38,841 nucleotides of DNA. Origin: Dongibacter bovis. GTDB taxonomy: Bacteria > Bacillota > Negativicutes > Selenomonadales > Selenomonadaceae. Below, piece by piece: positions 1 through 5,626 of this stretch (the stretch's first letter is position 1; every line of letters begins with the position of its first letter). Under the pieces are notes generated by a model. It made no database searches and was not told where the DNA came from. It saw only the letters and a program-made list of their open reading frames with translations. Location: contig CACWQW010000007.1 in NCBI GenBank assembly GCA_902763085.1, forward strand, positions 1-38,841. Reading direction: 5' to 3'. The translations under genes and the position numbers were made by a program.

Positions 1-237
1 GTCCTTCTCGACCGTCATCTCGGCCTTGTGGTGCAGGTCATGCGCGCCGGCCGTCTTGGGGCTGAAATCCTTCTCCTCGGTCGCCGGAGCGTCGCAGAAC
101 AGCCATGTGACGGCGTTCGCGATCGTCGTCTTGCCCGTGCCGTTCGCTCCGAAGACGTCGGCGTTCTTGCCGTTGAAGTCGATGTCGAGTTCGCGGATGC
201 CGCGGAAGTTCTCGAGCCGCAAGTGTAAAATCTTCAT
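1..237 (-). CDS. AAA/SMC-like ATPase, N-terminal part (cut by window edge)
   Basis: Only the first 79 residues lie in the window. They begin MKILHLRLENFRGI, the usual start of RecF/SMC/Rad50-type ATPases, and carry a Walker A motif GANGTGKT at residues 30-37, followed by TIANAVTWLF. The start is the ATG preceded by GAGGAG about eight bases upstream. Proteins of this type occur in phage early recombination modules beside single-strand annealing proteins or nucleases. It is the last visible gene of the leftward prophage operon. The ABC signature and Walker B motifs are outside the window, so the exact subfamily (RecF-like, SbcC-like or phage-specific) cannot be decided. Confidence 0.8.
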   Translation of the reverse strand, partial: MKILHLRLENFRGIRELDIDFNGKNADVFGANGTGKTTIANAVTWLFCDAPATEEKDFSPKTAGAHDLHHKAEMTVEKD

Positions 238-270
238 GGTGTTTCTCCTCTCGTTTTGGTATAATGAGTT

Positions 271-340
271 TGGTTGTCCCCGCTTCTGGGGAAATCTTCA
301 TGGTGTGGCTCTTCCAGTTGGTCCCTGGGAGAGCCTTTTT
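271..340 (+). ncRNA. Candidate short antisense RNA in the prophage early operon
   Basis: On the plus strand an extended -10 element (TGG then TATAAT at 260-265) is followed about 45 bases later by an intrinsic-terminator shape: GGCTCT-TCCAG at 307-317 pairs with CTGGG-AGAGCC at 325-335 and is followed by five T. A second small hairpin (CCCC/GGGG) lies between. The predicted RNA of about 70 nt would be antisense to the leader between the LysM gene and the ATPase gene. No good -35 is visible. This is inferred from signals only. Confidence 0.3.
307..340 (+). terminator. Rightward intrinsic terminator
   Basis: The 11-base arms 307-317 and 325-335 pair with one mismatch around a 7-base loop, and TTTTT follows at 336-340. 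The T run is only on the plus strand, so it acts rightward, against the surrounding leftward genes. Confidence 0.5.
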
Positions 341-345
341 GCGTG

Positions 346-678
346 TCAATTTTTCGCCCGGTACTGGATGCGCAGGGTTTGCCCCGGCGTCAGGGTGCCG
401 AGGTCGGCACCCTTGTTGAGCTGCTCCATCTCGTGCTTGTAGTCGAAGATGTACCGGTCATCTGCATCCATCTCCCGGAAACGCTCGACGATGCTCCACC
501 AAGTGTCGCCCGGCTGCACTGTGTAGGTGATCTCGACGAGGTTTGTGTCTGGCGCCGGGCGGCTTGTCAGCCCGATGGAGATGGCCGCGATTCCGACCAA
601 CGCCGCGCATATCGCGGCTTTTTTTAGGTTGCGGGTCTGCTCCTTGCGCCGCCTCGCGACGCGCTCTCTGAATGTCAT
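346..678 (-). CDS. Small membrane-anchored LysM-domain protein
   Basis: The protein has 110 residues. A basic N-terminus (MTFRERVARRRKEQ) is followed by one hydrophobic segment at about residues 19-37, then a single LysM domain at about 50-105 (YTVQPGDTWWSIVERF, ending LTPGQTLRIQY). LysM domains bind N-acetylglucosamine-containing polymers such as peptidoglycan. The topology suggests an inner-membrane anchor with LysM outside. The ATG overlaps the stop of the upstream 64-residue gene as ATGA, which fixes the start and implies coupled translation. Its layout resembles small LysM cell-division inhibitors such as YneA, but no sequence identity to YneA is claimed. Its role in the prophage is unknown. 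Confidence 0.8.
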   Translation of the reverse strand: MTFRERVARRRKEQTRNLKKAAICAALVGIAAISIGLTSRPAPDTNLVEITYTVQPGDTWWSIVERFREMDADDRYIFDYKHEMEQLNKGADLGTLTPGQTLRIQYRAKN

Positions 679-869
679 GCTCCTGAGCCTCCTTGGAGCC
701 AAGCAACAGGGTTCTGCTCCTGCTTCTTCTTGCGCGCCTCGATGAGGATGCGTGCAACCTTTGCAAAGGCCGCCTGGCTCGCCGGTGTGACCGGCAGCTT
801 CTCGCCCTCCTTGAGGACGGTTCCGTCCTTGAGGATGTGGCGGAAATGGAATTGGTAGCGCTCCGTCAT
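675..869 (-). CDS. Small phage protein of unknown function (64 aa)
   Basis: This 64-residue soluble protein begins MTERYQFHFRHILKDG and has a basic helix (ARILIEARKKKQ) near the C-terminus. I do not recognise a domain. A GAGGG ribosome site lies about seven bases before the ATG, and its stop overlaps the start of the LysM gene (ATGA). Gene size, tight packing and position in the leftward early operon support a real phage gene. No function can be assigned. Confidence 0.65.
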   Translation of the reverse strand: MTERYQFHFRHILKDGTVLKEGEKLPVTPASQAAFAKVARILIEARKKKQEQNPVAWLQGGSGA

Positions 870-872
870 GTC

Positions 873-914
873 TCATCCCTCCATACCTTTCTCGGCAGGA
901 AGTCCCTGCCTCAT
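873..914 (-). CDS. Possible 13-residue leader peptide
   Basis: A GGAGG at 921-925 (minus strand) stands six bases before an ATG that opens a 13-codon frame, MRQGLPAEKGMEG. The frame stops three bases before the start of the 64-residue gene. The spacing is ideal for translation and coupling, but the frame is too short for coding statistics. It may instead be the remnant of a longer gene disrupted by the AT-rich insert next to it. Confidence 0.22.
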   Translation of the reverse strand: MRQGLPAEKGMEG

Positions 915-920
915 GTCGAA

Positions 921-936
921 CCTCCTATAATGGAGG
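921..936. repeat. Palindromic divergent RBS/-10 element
   Basis: The 16 bases read CCTCC-TATAAT-GGAGG. The arms are perfect inverted repeats, so each strand carries a ribosome site, and a consensus -10 hexamer sits in the centre for the plus strand. The GGAGG on the plus strand serves the ATG at 945, and the one on the minus strand serves the mini-ORF ending at 873. Confidence 0.5.
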
Positions 937-944
937 TGATAACG

Positions 945-1116
945 ATGGAACTTCATAAAATCAAACAAGTTACAGAAACTCATGATGTGGAAACCGTAAA
1001 AGATGTTAAAAAACGGCTGGGTTCTGCTTGAAGTTTACAAAGCCGATAATTACGGTGGCCCTTATCCGCTAGAACGTGCTTATTACGTTCTGGGCCGTGA
1101 AGAATCATCTGATTAA
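945..1116 (+). pseudogene. Frameshifted small gene, GWxLLEVYK family, AT-rich
   Basis: A strong GGAGGTGATAACG ribosome site precedes ATG at 945. The first frame reads MELHKIKQVTETHDVETVKDVKK and stops at 1031. If one base of the A6 run at 1008-1013 is skipped, the reading continues as GWVLLEVYKADNYGG and ends naturally at 1116 (about 56 residues in total). The GW-LLEVYK-D motif matches the convergent gene at 1105-1344, so the two are related. The DNA is visibly AT-richer than its neighbours, which suggests separate acquisition. It is either a homopolymer indel (real or sequencing) or a +1 frameshift. It does not fit the classic -1 slippery heptamer. Confidence 0.6.
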
Positions 1117-1344
1117 CTGCTGTAGTGGCTTTGTCGTTGCCAGGATAAAAGAGACTCTACCTTTATCCGGCTTATAAACTTCCAGCAATCTCCATCCACT
1201 TGCCAAAAGATGATTAACTTCGTCAAAATCAAGCTCCGACGATATGCGCACCTCTCTTATGCGCTGAACATCTTGAGGCCGGAAAGCTCTTTTTCCCCCT
1301 GCCGCCATTGCGGTAGGGCTTTTTTCTTTTGTCTGTTCGCTCAT
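1105..1344 (-). CDS. Small phage protein with GWxLLEVYK motif (79 aa)
   Basis: This 79-residue protein begins MSEQTKEKSPTAMAAGGK. It has a charged middle (DVQRIREVRISSELDFDEVNHLLASGWRLL, shown here in part as motif only) and ends LATTKPLQQLIR. The core HLLASGWRLLEVYKPD resembles small families found in phages and mobile elements, whose function I do not know. AGGAGG about nine bases upstream decides the ATG at 1344. Its 3' end overlaps the frameshifted plus-strand relative by 12 bases. It is downstream of the antirepressor in the leftward operon. Confidence 0.7.
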   Translation of the reverse strand: MSEQTKEKSPTAMAAGGKRAFRPQDVQRIREVRISSELDFDEVNHLLASGWRLLEVYKPDKGRVSFILATTKPLQQLIR

Positions 1345-1358
1345 TCTCTCATCCCTCC

Positions 1359-2168
1359 TTATCTCACGATCGTCAATGCCGGCTGCTGATTCTGCTCGAT
1401 GACCGGCAGGATGCCGTGCTTCTTGAGGTGCTGGTAGAGGAAAAGCCTGCCCTTCTGCGTCCACTTCGTATTCATGACAACATCGGCGCGGCCATCCGAG
1501 TGAGTAATATCAACCGTCTCGGAATGCGTGTACCCCTTGGCCTGATAGCGACTGTAGAGCAGCCACTGCCCGCCGAGCTTGTAGATGATGCCGAGTTCGT
1601 GGAGCTTCCCATTCATGGCCTTACCGCTCATACCGTAGTCTTTCGCGATCTGCGTGATGCTCACGAGGCTCTTGCTGTTGAGGATGCGGTCGGTGTAGTC
1701 GGCCTTCGGCTTCAGCTCGCCGATGAGCTGCTTCGACTTCTCGACTTCCGTGATGGCGTCGTTGTACTGCTGGCGCTCACGGATCCATGCCTGCGCCCTC
1801 GCGATGGGATCCTCGATCATGTAGCTGTCGCGCGCGGCCGCCGCCGCATCCGCCTGCTCCATCTCGTTGAAGCGCTTCACGTACTCGGCGGTGAAGAGGA
1901 TGCCTTTCTTCCCTGTCAGCTTGTTCGCCACCATCTCGCAGCCCTGCTTGGTGATGTCGTAGCGCTTGTACTGCTTGCCGGTTCCGGCAGTGTAGCTTCT
2001 TTCGATGAAGAAGGTATCAGAATCCAATTTTGGATTCTGACCCATGGCCTCGATGTAGCCTGAGATGTCGCGGCAAAGGTGGGCGTGCTTCTTGCCGACC
2101 ATTTCGGCCACTTCACGGCTGTCCAATGTGTGGGCTCTCGTTGCCAGCTCAATCATGTTGTTTCTCAT
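1359..2168 (-). CDS. Phage antirepressor, Rha N-terminal and KilAC C-terminal domains
   Basis: The protein has 269 residues. The N-terminal part (about 10-105: LDSREVAEMVGKKHAHLCRDI, YDITKQGCEMVANKLTG, FTAEYVKRFNEME) is the Rha regulatory domain. The C-terminal part (about 165-260: ITQIAKDYGMSGKAMNGKL, LGGQWLLYSRYQAKGYT, WTQKGRLFLYQHLKKHG) is a KilA-C/ANT-type antirepressor domain. Such proteins counter the lysogenic repressor or alter host gene expression on induction. A GGAGG seven bases before ATG at 2168 fixes the start. The gene follows the Cro-like gene and has its own copy of the operator at 2204-2218, so it is probably repressed in the lysogen. Confidence 0.9.
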   Translation of the reverse strand: MRNNMIELATRAHTLDSREVAEMVGKKHAHLCRDISGYIEAMGQNPKLDSDTFFIERSYTAGTGKQYKRYDITKQGCEMVANKLTGKKGILFTAEYVKRFNEMEQADAAAAARDSYMIEDPIARAQAWIRERQQYNDAITEVEKSKQLIGELKPKADYTDRILNSKSLVSITQIAKDYGMSGKAMNGKLHELGIIYKLGGQWLLYSRYQAKGYTHSETVDITHSDGRADVVMNTKWTQKGRLFLYQHLKKHGILPVIEQNQQPALTIVR

Positions 2169-2200
2169 GTGGTGATCCTCCCTTTCTTAGTAGCTAAGTT

Positions 2201-2229
2201 AAATTACCATTTTGGTAACTTAAGGCCAA
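2201..2229 (-). promoter_or_regulatory. Putative antirepressor promoter with operator
   Basis: On the minus strand TTGGCC (2224-2229) and TAATTT (2201-2206) are separated by 17 bases. The operator TTACCA-TTT-TGGTAA (2204-2218) covers the spacer and part of the -10. The hexamers are only moderate, but operator placement supports the call. It lies at the 3' end of the Cro-like gene. Confidence 0.45.
2204..2218. promoter_or_regulatory. Operator copy 1 (antirepressor)
   Basis: TTACCA-TTT-TGGTAA is a perfect six-base inverted repeat with a three-base spacer. The same sequence recurs at 2448-2462, with diverged copies at 2464-2478 and 2976-2990, all next to phage regulatory genes. Confidence 0.75.
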
Positions 2230-2411
2230 AAAAATTTCTCCCTAGGGATATTTAGTGCACTACCGATAGCGGTCGCAACGGCGGGCGATGGCGTGCGTGC
2301 CCCCGCTTCATACCTGTTGTATGTGACGGCCGCAACGCCTATAGCTTTAGCCACCGCCGCTTGCGTCATTCCCTTTTCCTTGCGGGCTTTAACCAGCCAT
2401 TCCCTTTTCAT
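2220..2411 (-). CDS. Cro-like HTH transcriptional regulator
   Basis: The protein has 63 residues and is a single XRE-family helix-turn-helix domain (MTQAAVAKAIGVAAVTYNRYE, residues about 15-35) with almost no extra sequence, which is the size expected of a Cro protein. AAGGAGG about seven bases before the ATG sets the start. It is transcribed leftward, divergent from the CI-like repressor, and its promoter overlaps two operator copies. It probably represses the lysogenic promoter during lytic growth. The recognition helix region (AVTYNRYEAG) resembles that of the facing repressor (IPTYNRYEKG), consistent with both binding the same operators. Confidence 0.88.
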   Translation of the reverse strand: MKREWLVKARKEKGMTQAAVAKAIGVAAVTYNRYEAGARTPSPAVATAIGSALNIPREKFFWP

Positions 2412-2441
2412 GCTCTCCCTCCTTTCTGCTGTCTTGCTATT

Positions 2442-2470
2442 ATAATAATACCATTTTGGTAAATTGTCAA
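2442..2470 (-). promoter_or_regulatory. Early leftward promoter (Cro operon)
   Basis: On the minus strand a consensus TTGACA (2465-2470) and TATTAT (2442-2447) are 17 bases apart. The operator at 2448-2462 fills the spacer and the one at 2464-2478 covers the -35, so repressor binding would block RNA polymerase directly. Confidence 0.8.
2448..2462. promoter_or_regulatory. Operator copy 2
   Basis: ATACCA-TTT-TGGTAA matches the 2204-2218 palindrome at 14 of 15 positions. It lies exactly between the -35 and -10 of the leftward early promoter. Confidence 0.8.
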
Positions 2471-2478
2471 TATGGTAA
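2464..2478. promoter_or_regulatory. Operator copy 3 (diverged)
   Basis: TTGTCA-ATA-TGGTAA keeps one perfect half-site. It starts 16 bases after copy 2, about 1.5 helical turns, a plausible spacing for two adjacent dimers. Its left half doubles as the -35 of the Cro promoter. Confidence 0.6.
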
Positions 2479-2498
2479 TTTTCGTAGTTTGTAAATTT

Positions 2499-2512
2499 AC
2501 ATTATGTAATGT
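2499..2512. promoter_or_regulatory. Second palindrome in the repressor/Cro intergenic region
   Basis: ACATTA-TG-TAATGT is a perfect inverted repeat of a different sequence from the main operator. It lies at the expected -35 position of a promoter whose -10 is TATACT (2524-2529), ahead of the repressor. It may be a site for the second regulator. Confidence 0.4.
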
Positions 2513-2542
2513 AGAATATTTACTATACTGGGGGTGTTTATA

Positions 2543-2893
2543 TTGTTGAATTTCAAAGAGGCTAGAAAAAACAAGGGCCTCAGTCAGGCAGACGTCGCGA
2601 TAGCGCTTGATGTTGCCATTCCTACCTATAATCGTTATGAAAAGGGCCAGCGCGAATGCTCCTACTCAACCCTGCTGCAGCTCTCAGCCATCTTCGGCTG
2701 CACCGTCGACTACCTGCTCGGCAACGCCCCGGCACAAACGGCAGCCTCCCCCACGCTGGCCACCGCCGAGGCCGCCGCGCTGAAGAAGTACCGCCAGCTC
2801 ACCCCCACCGGCCGCAGCCAGCTGGACACCTACCTCGACTTCCTGCTCAGCCAGGAGAGCGCCTCCGCCATTAAACGGAAGACGGCAACGTGA
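2543..2893 (+). CDS. CI-like phage repressor (HTH, XRE family)
   Basis: The protein has about 116 residues. An N-terminal XRE helix-turn-helix (KEARKNKGLSQADVAIALDV, then IPTYNRYEKGQ) is followed by a hydrophobic YLLGN end of the domain, and a short C-terminal helical tail (about 65-116: AAALKKYRQLTP, LDTYLDFLLSQ) probably for dimerisation. There is no LexA-type peptidase domain, so induction would not be by RecA-stimulated self-cleavage. The start is uncertain: TTG at 2543 or 2546, or GTG at 2534. The -10 TATACT ends at 2529, so a transcript could begin at about 2536 and be nearly leaderless, as for lambda cI. It diverges from the Cro gene. Confidence 0.85.
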   Translation: MLNFKEARKNKGLSQADVAIALDVAIPTYNRYEKGQRECSYSTLLQLSAIFGCTVDYLLGNAPAQTAASPTLATAEAAALKKYRQLTPTGRSQLDTYLDFLLSQESASAIKRKTAT

Positions 2894-2914
2894 TCCACGT
2901 CGACTTCACCAAAC

Positions 2915-2944
2915 AAAAATAGCCGTCCCGAGGATGGGGCGGCT
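2915..2944 (-). terminator. Leftward stem-loop terminator behind the repressor gene
   Basis: AGCCGTCCC (2921-2929) pairs with GGGGCGGCT (2936-2944) with one G-U pair and a six-base loop. The run AAAAA at 2915-2919 gives a T run only on the minus strand, so the strong orientation is leftward. On the plus strand it is a bare hairpin. Confidence 0.45.
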
Positions 2945-2975
2945 GCGACAAAGCGCATTAACGAGCGGAGAGAAT

Positions 2976-2990
2976 GTACCAAAATGGAAC
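2976..2990. promoter_or_regulatory. Operator copy 4 (NYN gene promoter region)
   Basis: GTACCA-AAA-TGGAAC keeps one TACCA half-site and a one-base-altered partner. It lies about 11 bases upstream of a TATACT (3002-3007) on the plus strand, where the -35 region of the promoter for the NYN gene would be. Confidence 0.5.
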
Positions 2991-3027
2991 TTTAATTTTT
3001 TTATACTGTCTCTAGGCATTGTATTTG

Positions 3028-3105
3028 CAAGGGATGTATGGTAATATATGTCTGTAAGACATCGATGGGATGCCTTGCGAATTTCATATGTTTGTCCATC
3101 CCTTG
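3028..3105. repeat. Inverted repeats in the NYN gene leader
   Basis: CAAGGGATG (3028-3036) and CATCCCTTG (3097-3105) are perfect nine-base complements. Between them ATGTCT-GTA-AGACAT (3048-3062) is a perfect six-three-six palindrome with the same geometry as the phage operator but a different sequence. The leader of the NYN gene therefore has two nested symmetric elements, which could be an RNA structure or a further operator. Confidence 0.5.
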
Positions 3106-3182
3106 ACAGTAAGCTACCCTATATGTGCAGGGCAAGCCGAGCTCAAGGGATTTTTATTGTCTATTTTTACCGGGAGGATACG

Positions 3183-3986
3183 ATGGAAAACGAAAAGACG
3201 GCCATCTTCATCGATGGCGCATTCTTCATCAAGCGGGCACAGCATATCTTTGGCCCGACGGATCCACAGCAGCTCGCCAATAAGTTGTGGTCCTATTCGC
3301 TGAAGCATATCTACCCCATGCATACGGTCAAACGCGACAAGCTGTCAAAGGCAAAGAAAGACGAACGAGATACGATGGACTTTCACTATGCACTTGACCA
3401 CCTATACCGAATTTTCTTCTACGACTGTCCTCCACTAGATAAAAAGATGCATCATCCCGTTACCGGCGAGTGCATCGATTTTGGCAAATCGGAGCGGGCC
3501 ATGTGGCGACTCGCCTTCCATGAAGCCCTGCGAGAGAAGAGGAAGGTTGCTCTTCGTCTGGGAACGATGGATAACACCAACTGCGCATGGACGATAAAAT
3601 CTAGCAAGATCAAGGAGCTGTATCAAAGAAAAATCACGATGGATGACCTTGTCGAGGACGACTACAGGCTGGACACGCATCAGAAAGGCGTCGACATGCG
3701 GATCGGCATCGATATCGCATCTGTCACCTATAAGCATCAGGCATCTACCATTGTCCTGATTTCCGGAGACAGCGACTTTGTTCCTGCCGCAAAGCTCGCG
3801 CGCCGAGAAGGAATCGACTTCATTCTGGATCCGATGCATGCTCCAATAAAACCAGACCTTCATGAGCATATCGATGGCAAGAACACGGTCTTCCCTAAGC
3901 CGAAACCTAAGAAAGCTGCTCAACAGCCAGCCGGCGCCGACAACCTCACCAATCCTGATCGAGAAATCCAGAAGATTAAGCAGTGA
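3183..3986 (+). CDS. NYN-domain (LabA/DUF88-like) putative nuclease
   Basis: The protein has 267 residues. It starts with TAIFIDGAFFIKRA (first acidic residue at about 10), has a middle GVDMRIGIDIASVTY (about 180), and then IVLISGDSDFVPAAKLARREG (about 198-218). These are the conserved acidic motifs of the NYN/PIN-like metal-dependent nuclease fold. The C-terminal tail is basic (PKPKPKKAAQQP). GGGAGG before ATG at 3183 sets the start. It lies between the CI-like repressor and the integrase, the usual place for genes expressed from the lysogen, and carries its own operator copy. Roles known for the fold include RNA cleavage; a part in phage exclusion is inference only. Confidence 0.85.
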   Translation: MENEKTAIFIDGAFFIKRAQHIFGPTDPQQLANKLWSYSLKHIYPMHTVKRDKLSKAKKDERDTMDFHYALDHLYRIFFYDCPPLDKKMHHPVTGECIDFGKSERAMWRLAFHEALREKRKVALRLGTMDNTNCAWTIKSSKIKELYQRKITMDDLVEDDYRLDTHQKGVDMRIGIDIASVTYKHQASTIVLISGDSDFVPAAKLARREGIDFILDPMHAPIKPDLHEHIDGKNTVFPKPKPKKAAQQPAGADNLTNPDREIQKIKQ

Positions 3987-4074
3987 TACCACTTTGCGGA
4001 TGCCAGCAAAATCGCAAACAAAAAGATGGCTCCATCCAGCAAGACGCTGTGAAATCTAAAAAGGAGGCGGTTCC

Positions 4075-5547
4075 ATGCCATCTCGTACTGCCATCTACAT
4101 CCGCGTATCCACGCAGGAGCAGGCCATGGAAGGCTACTCCATCCAAGCCCAGACAGAGCGCCTGCAGGCGTACTGCAAGGCCAAGTGCTGGGGGATTTTC
4201 CATGCCTACACCGATGCCGGGTTCTCCGGCTCCAATATGCAGCGGCCTGCCCTCTCGCAGCTCATTGAGGACGTGGAGGCGGGGCGCGTCGACTGCGTGC
4301 TGGTCTACAAACTCGACCGCCTCTCGAGGTCGCAGAAGGACACGCTGCACATGATCGAGGATATCTTCCTCGCGAATGGCTGTGATTTTGTCTCGATGTC
4401 CGAGAACTTCGACACCTCCACACCGCTCGGCCGTGCGATGATCGGCATCCTCTCAGTCTTTGCTCAGCTCGAGCGCGAACAGATCCGCGAGCGCATGGCC
4501 ATGGGCCGCACCGAGCGTGCCAAATCAGGACTCTGGCAGGGTGGCGGCTGGATCCCCATCGGCTACGACTACGTGGACGGCCACCTCGTGCCGAATCCTG
4601 TACGCGCTGCAGCTGTCCGGGACATCTACGACCTGTTCCTCGCCGGCACTCCCATCACATCCATCAAGCTCATCGTCAACAAGAAGTACGCGCTGGACCT
4701 CGCCGACACGACGGTCCGCTCCATCCTCTCGCACCGCCTGTACGTCGGTGACATCGTCTGGATGGGCAGCATCTATAAAGGCCAGCATGAGCCATTGATT
4801 GATATGGTGACGTTCAGCCGGGCGCAGAAGCTCCTGCACAGCCGTGCGCGGATCGCCGCGTCAAAGCCTGACCCGTTCAAACCGCGCACGCTCCTCGGCG
4901 GCCTGCTCTGCTGCGAGAACTGCGGTGCCGGATATATCGCAAAGGGGAACTACTCCGGCCGTGGGAATCATCGCGCCTACCGGCCATACTACACGTGCCA
5001 CTCGCGCGCCAAGAGCAACAAGCGTATGATCCTCGACCCAACCTGCAGGAATCCGAGCTATGCGGTTGCTAGGCTTGACCAGAGAATCATCGATGAAATC
5101 CGCCGCATCGCCTCCGATCCGCAGGAGTTCGACGCGATTGTGGTAGCCGGCCGTCCCGATGCAGAGCAGAAGCGCCGCAAGAACGCAGAGGCCGAAGCGG
5201 CCATCATGCGCCGACTGGATGAGATTGACACCAACACCGCGCGCCTGCTCGATCTCTACCAGCGCGGCCTGTCCATCGACAAGATTGCCGATCGACTGGA
5301 TGCGCTCGACAAGGAAAAAGCGACCTTGCAGATCAGCCTGCAAGAGCTCCGCATGGAGAAAAAAGCCGCCCGCGACGAGGAAGAACGGCTGGAGCCGGAA
5401 CGGGCGCATGAACTCATGGGCGAGTTCCTGGATGCCGTCGACGGCGATGCCGACCTGGACACGCGCCGGGAGCTCCTCGGCTCCCTTATCGAGAAGATCA
5501 TCGTCAAGCGGACGCCAGGTGACTTCGACATCTACTGGACTTTCTGA
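4075..5547 (+). CDS. Large serine recombinase (phage integrase)
   Basis: The protein has 490 residues. The resolvase catalytic domain spans about 1-150, with the nucleophile Ser12 in IYIRVSTQEQ and the arginine motif YKLDRLSRSQKD. A recombinase domain follows (about 165-270), then a zinc-ribbon (CCENCGAGY and later YTCHSRAK and DPTC, about 280-325) and a long coiled-coil region (about 355-470). GGAGG before ATG at 4075 sets the start. It catalyses site-specific integration between attP and attB. Its position at the junction with the housekeeping gene rlmD marks the end of the element, and a bidirectional terminator follows immediately. Confidence 0.95.
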   Translation: MPSRTAIYIRVSTQEQAMEGYSIQAQTERLQAYCKAKCWGIFHAYTDAGFSGSNMQRPALSQLIEDVEAGRVDCVLVYKLDRLSRSQKDTLHMIEDIFLANGCDFVSMSENFDTSTPLGRAMIGILSVFAQLEREQIRERMAMGRTERAKSGLWQGGGWIPIGYDYVDGHLVPNPVRAAAVRDIYDLFLAGTPITSIKLIVNKKYALDLADTTVRSILSHRLYVGDIVWMGSIYKGQHEPLIDMVTFSRAQKLLHSRARIAASKPDPFKPRTLLGGLLCCENCGAGYIAKGNYSGRGNHRAYRPYYTCHSRAKSNKRMILDPTCRNPSYAVARLDQRIIDEIRRIASDPQEFDAIVVAGRPDAEQKRRKNAEAEAAIMRRLDEIDTNTARLLDLYQRGLSIDKIADRLDALDKEKATLQISLQELRMEKKAARDEEERLEPERAHELMGEFLDAVDGDADLDTRRELLGSLIEKIIVKRTPGDFDIYWTF

Positions 5548-5554
5548 ACACAAA

Positions 5555-5592
5555 AAGAAGGGCAAGACCATTTTGTCGGCCTTGCCCTTCTT
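5555..5592. terminator. Bidirectional terminator between integrase and rlmD
   Basis: AAGAAGGGCAAG (5555-5566) and CTTGCCCTTCTT (5581-5592) are perfect 12-base complements around a 14-base loop. The run of A before it gives a T run for the leftward rlmD transcript, and CTTCTT follows for the rightward integrase transcript. The prophage attachment site must lie near here, between 5547 and about 5640. Confidence 0.8.
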
Positions 5593-5626
5593 CCTTCGGA
5601 TGGAGCTGCGCTGCTCGGCGCGGCTT

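Noticed and set aside
38..349. 103-codon minus-strand frame starting before the ATPase gene
   Set aside because: It overlaps the ATPase gene in another frame and becomes an arginine-rich shadow; only the first 40 codons are outside the known gene and they show no domain.
1000..1020. Classic -1 slippery site (A-AAA-AAC) in the frameshifted gene
   Set aside because: The bases AAAAAAC are present, but the reading frame does not match the required codon phase; the needed shift is +1.
2894..2924. Ten-codon GTG frame overlapping the repressor stop (GTGA)
   Set aside because: The overlap is suggestive, but ten codons with no clear ribosome site cannot be supported as a gene.
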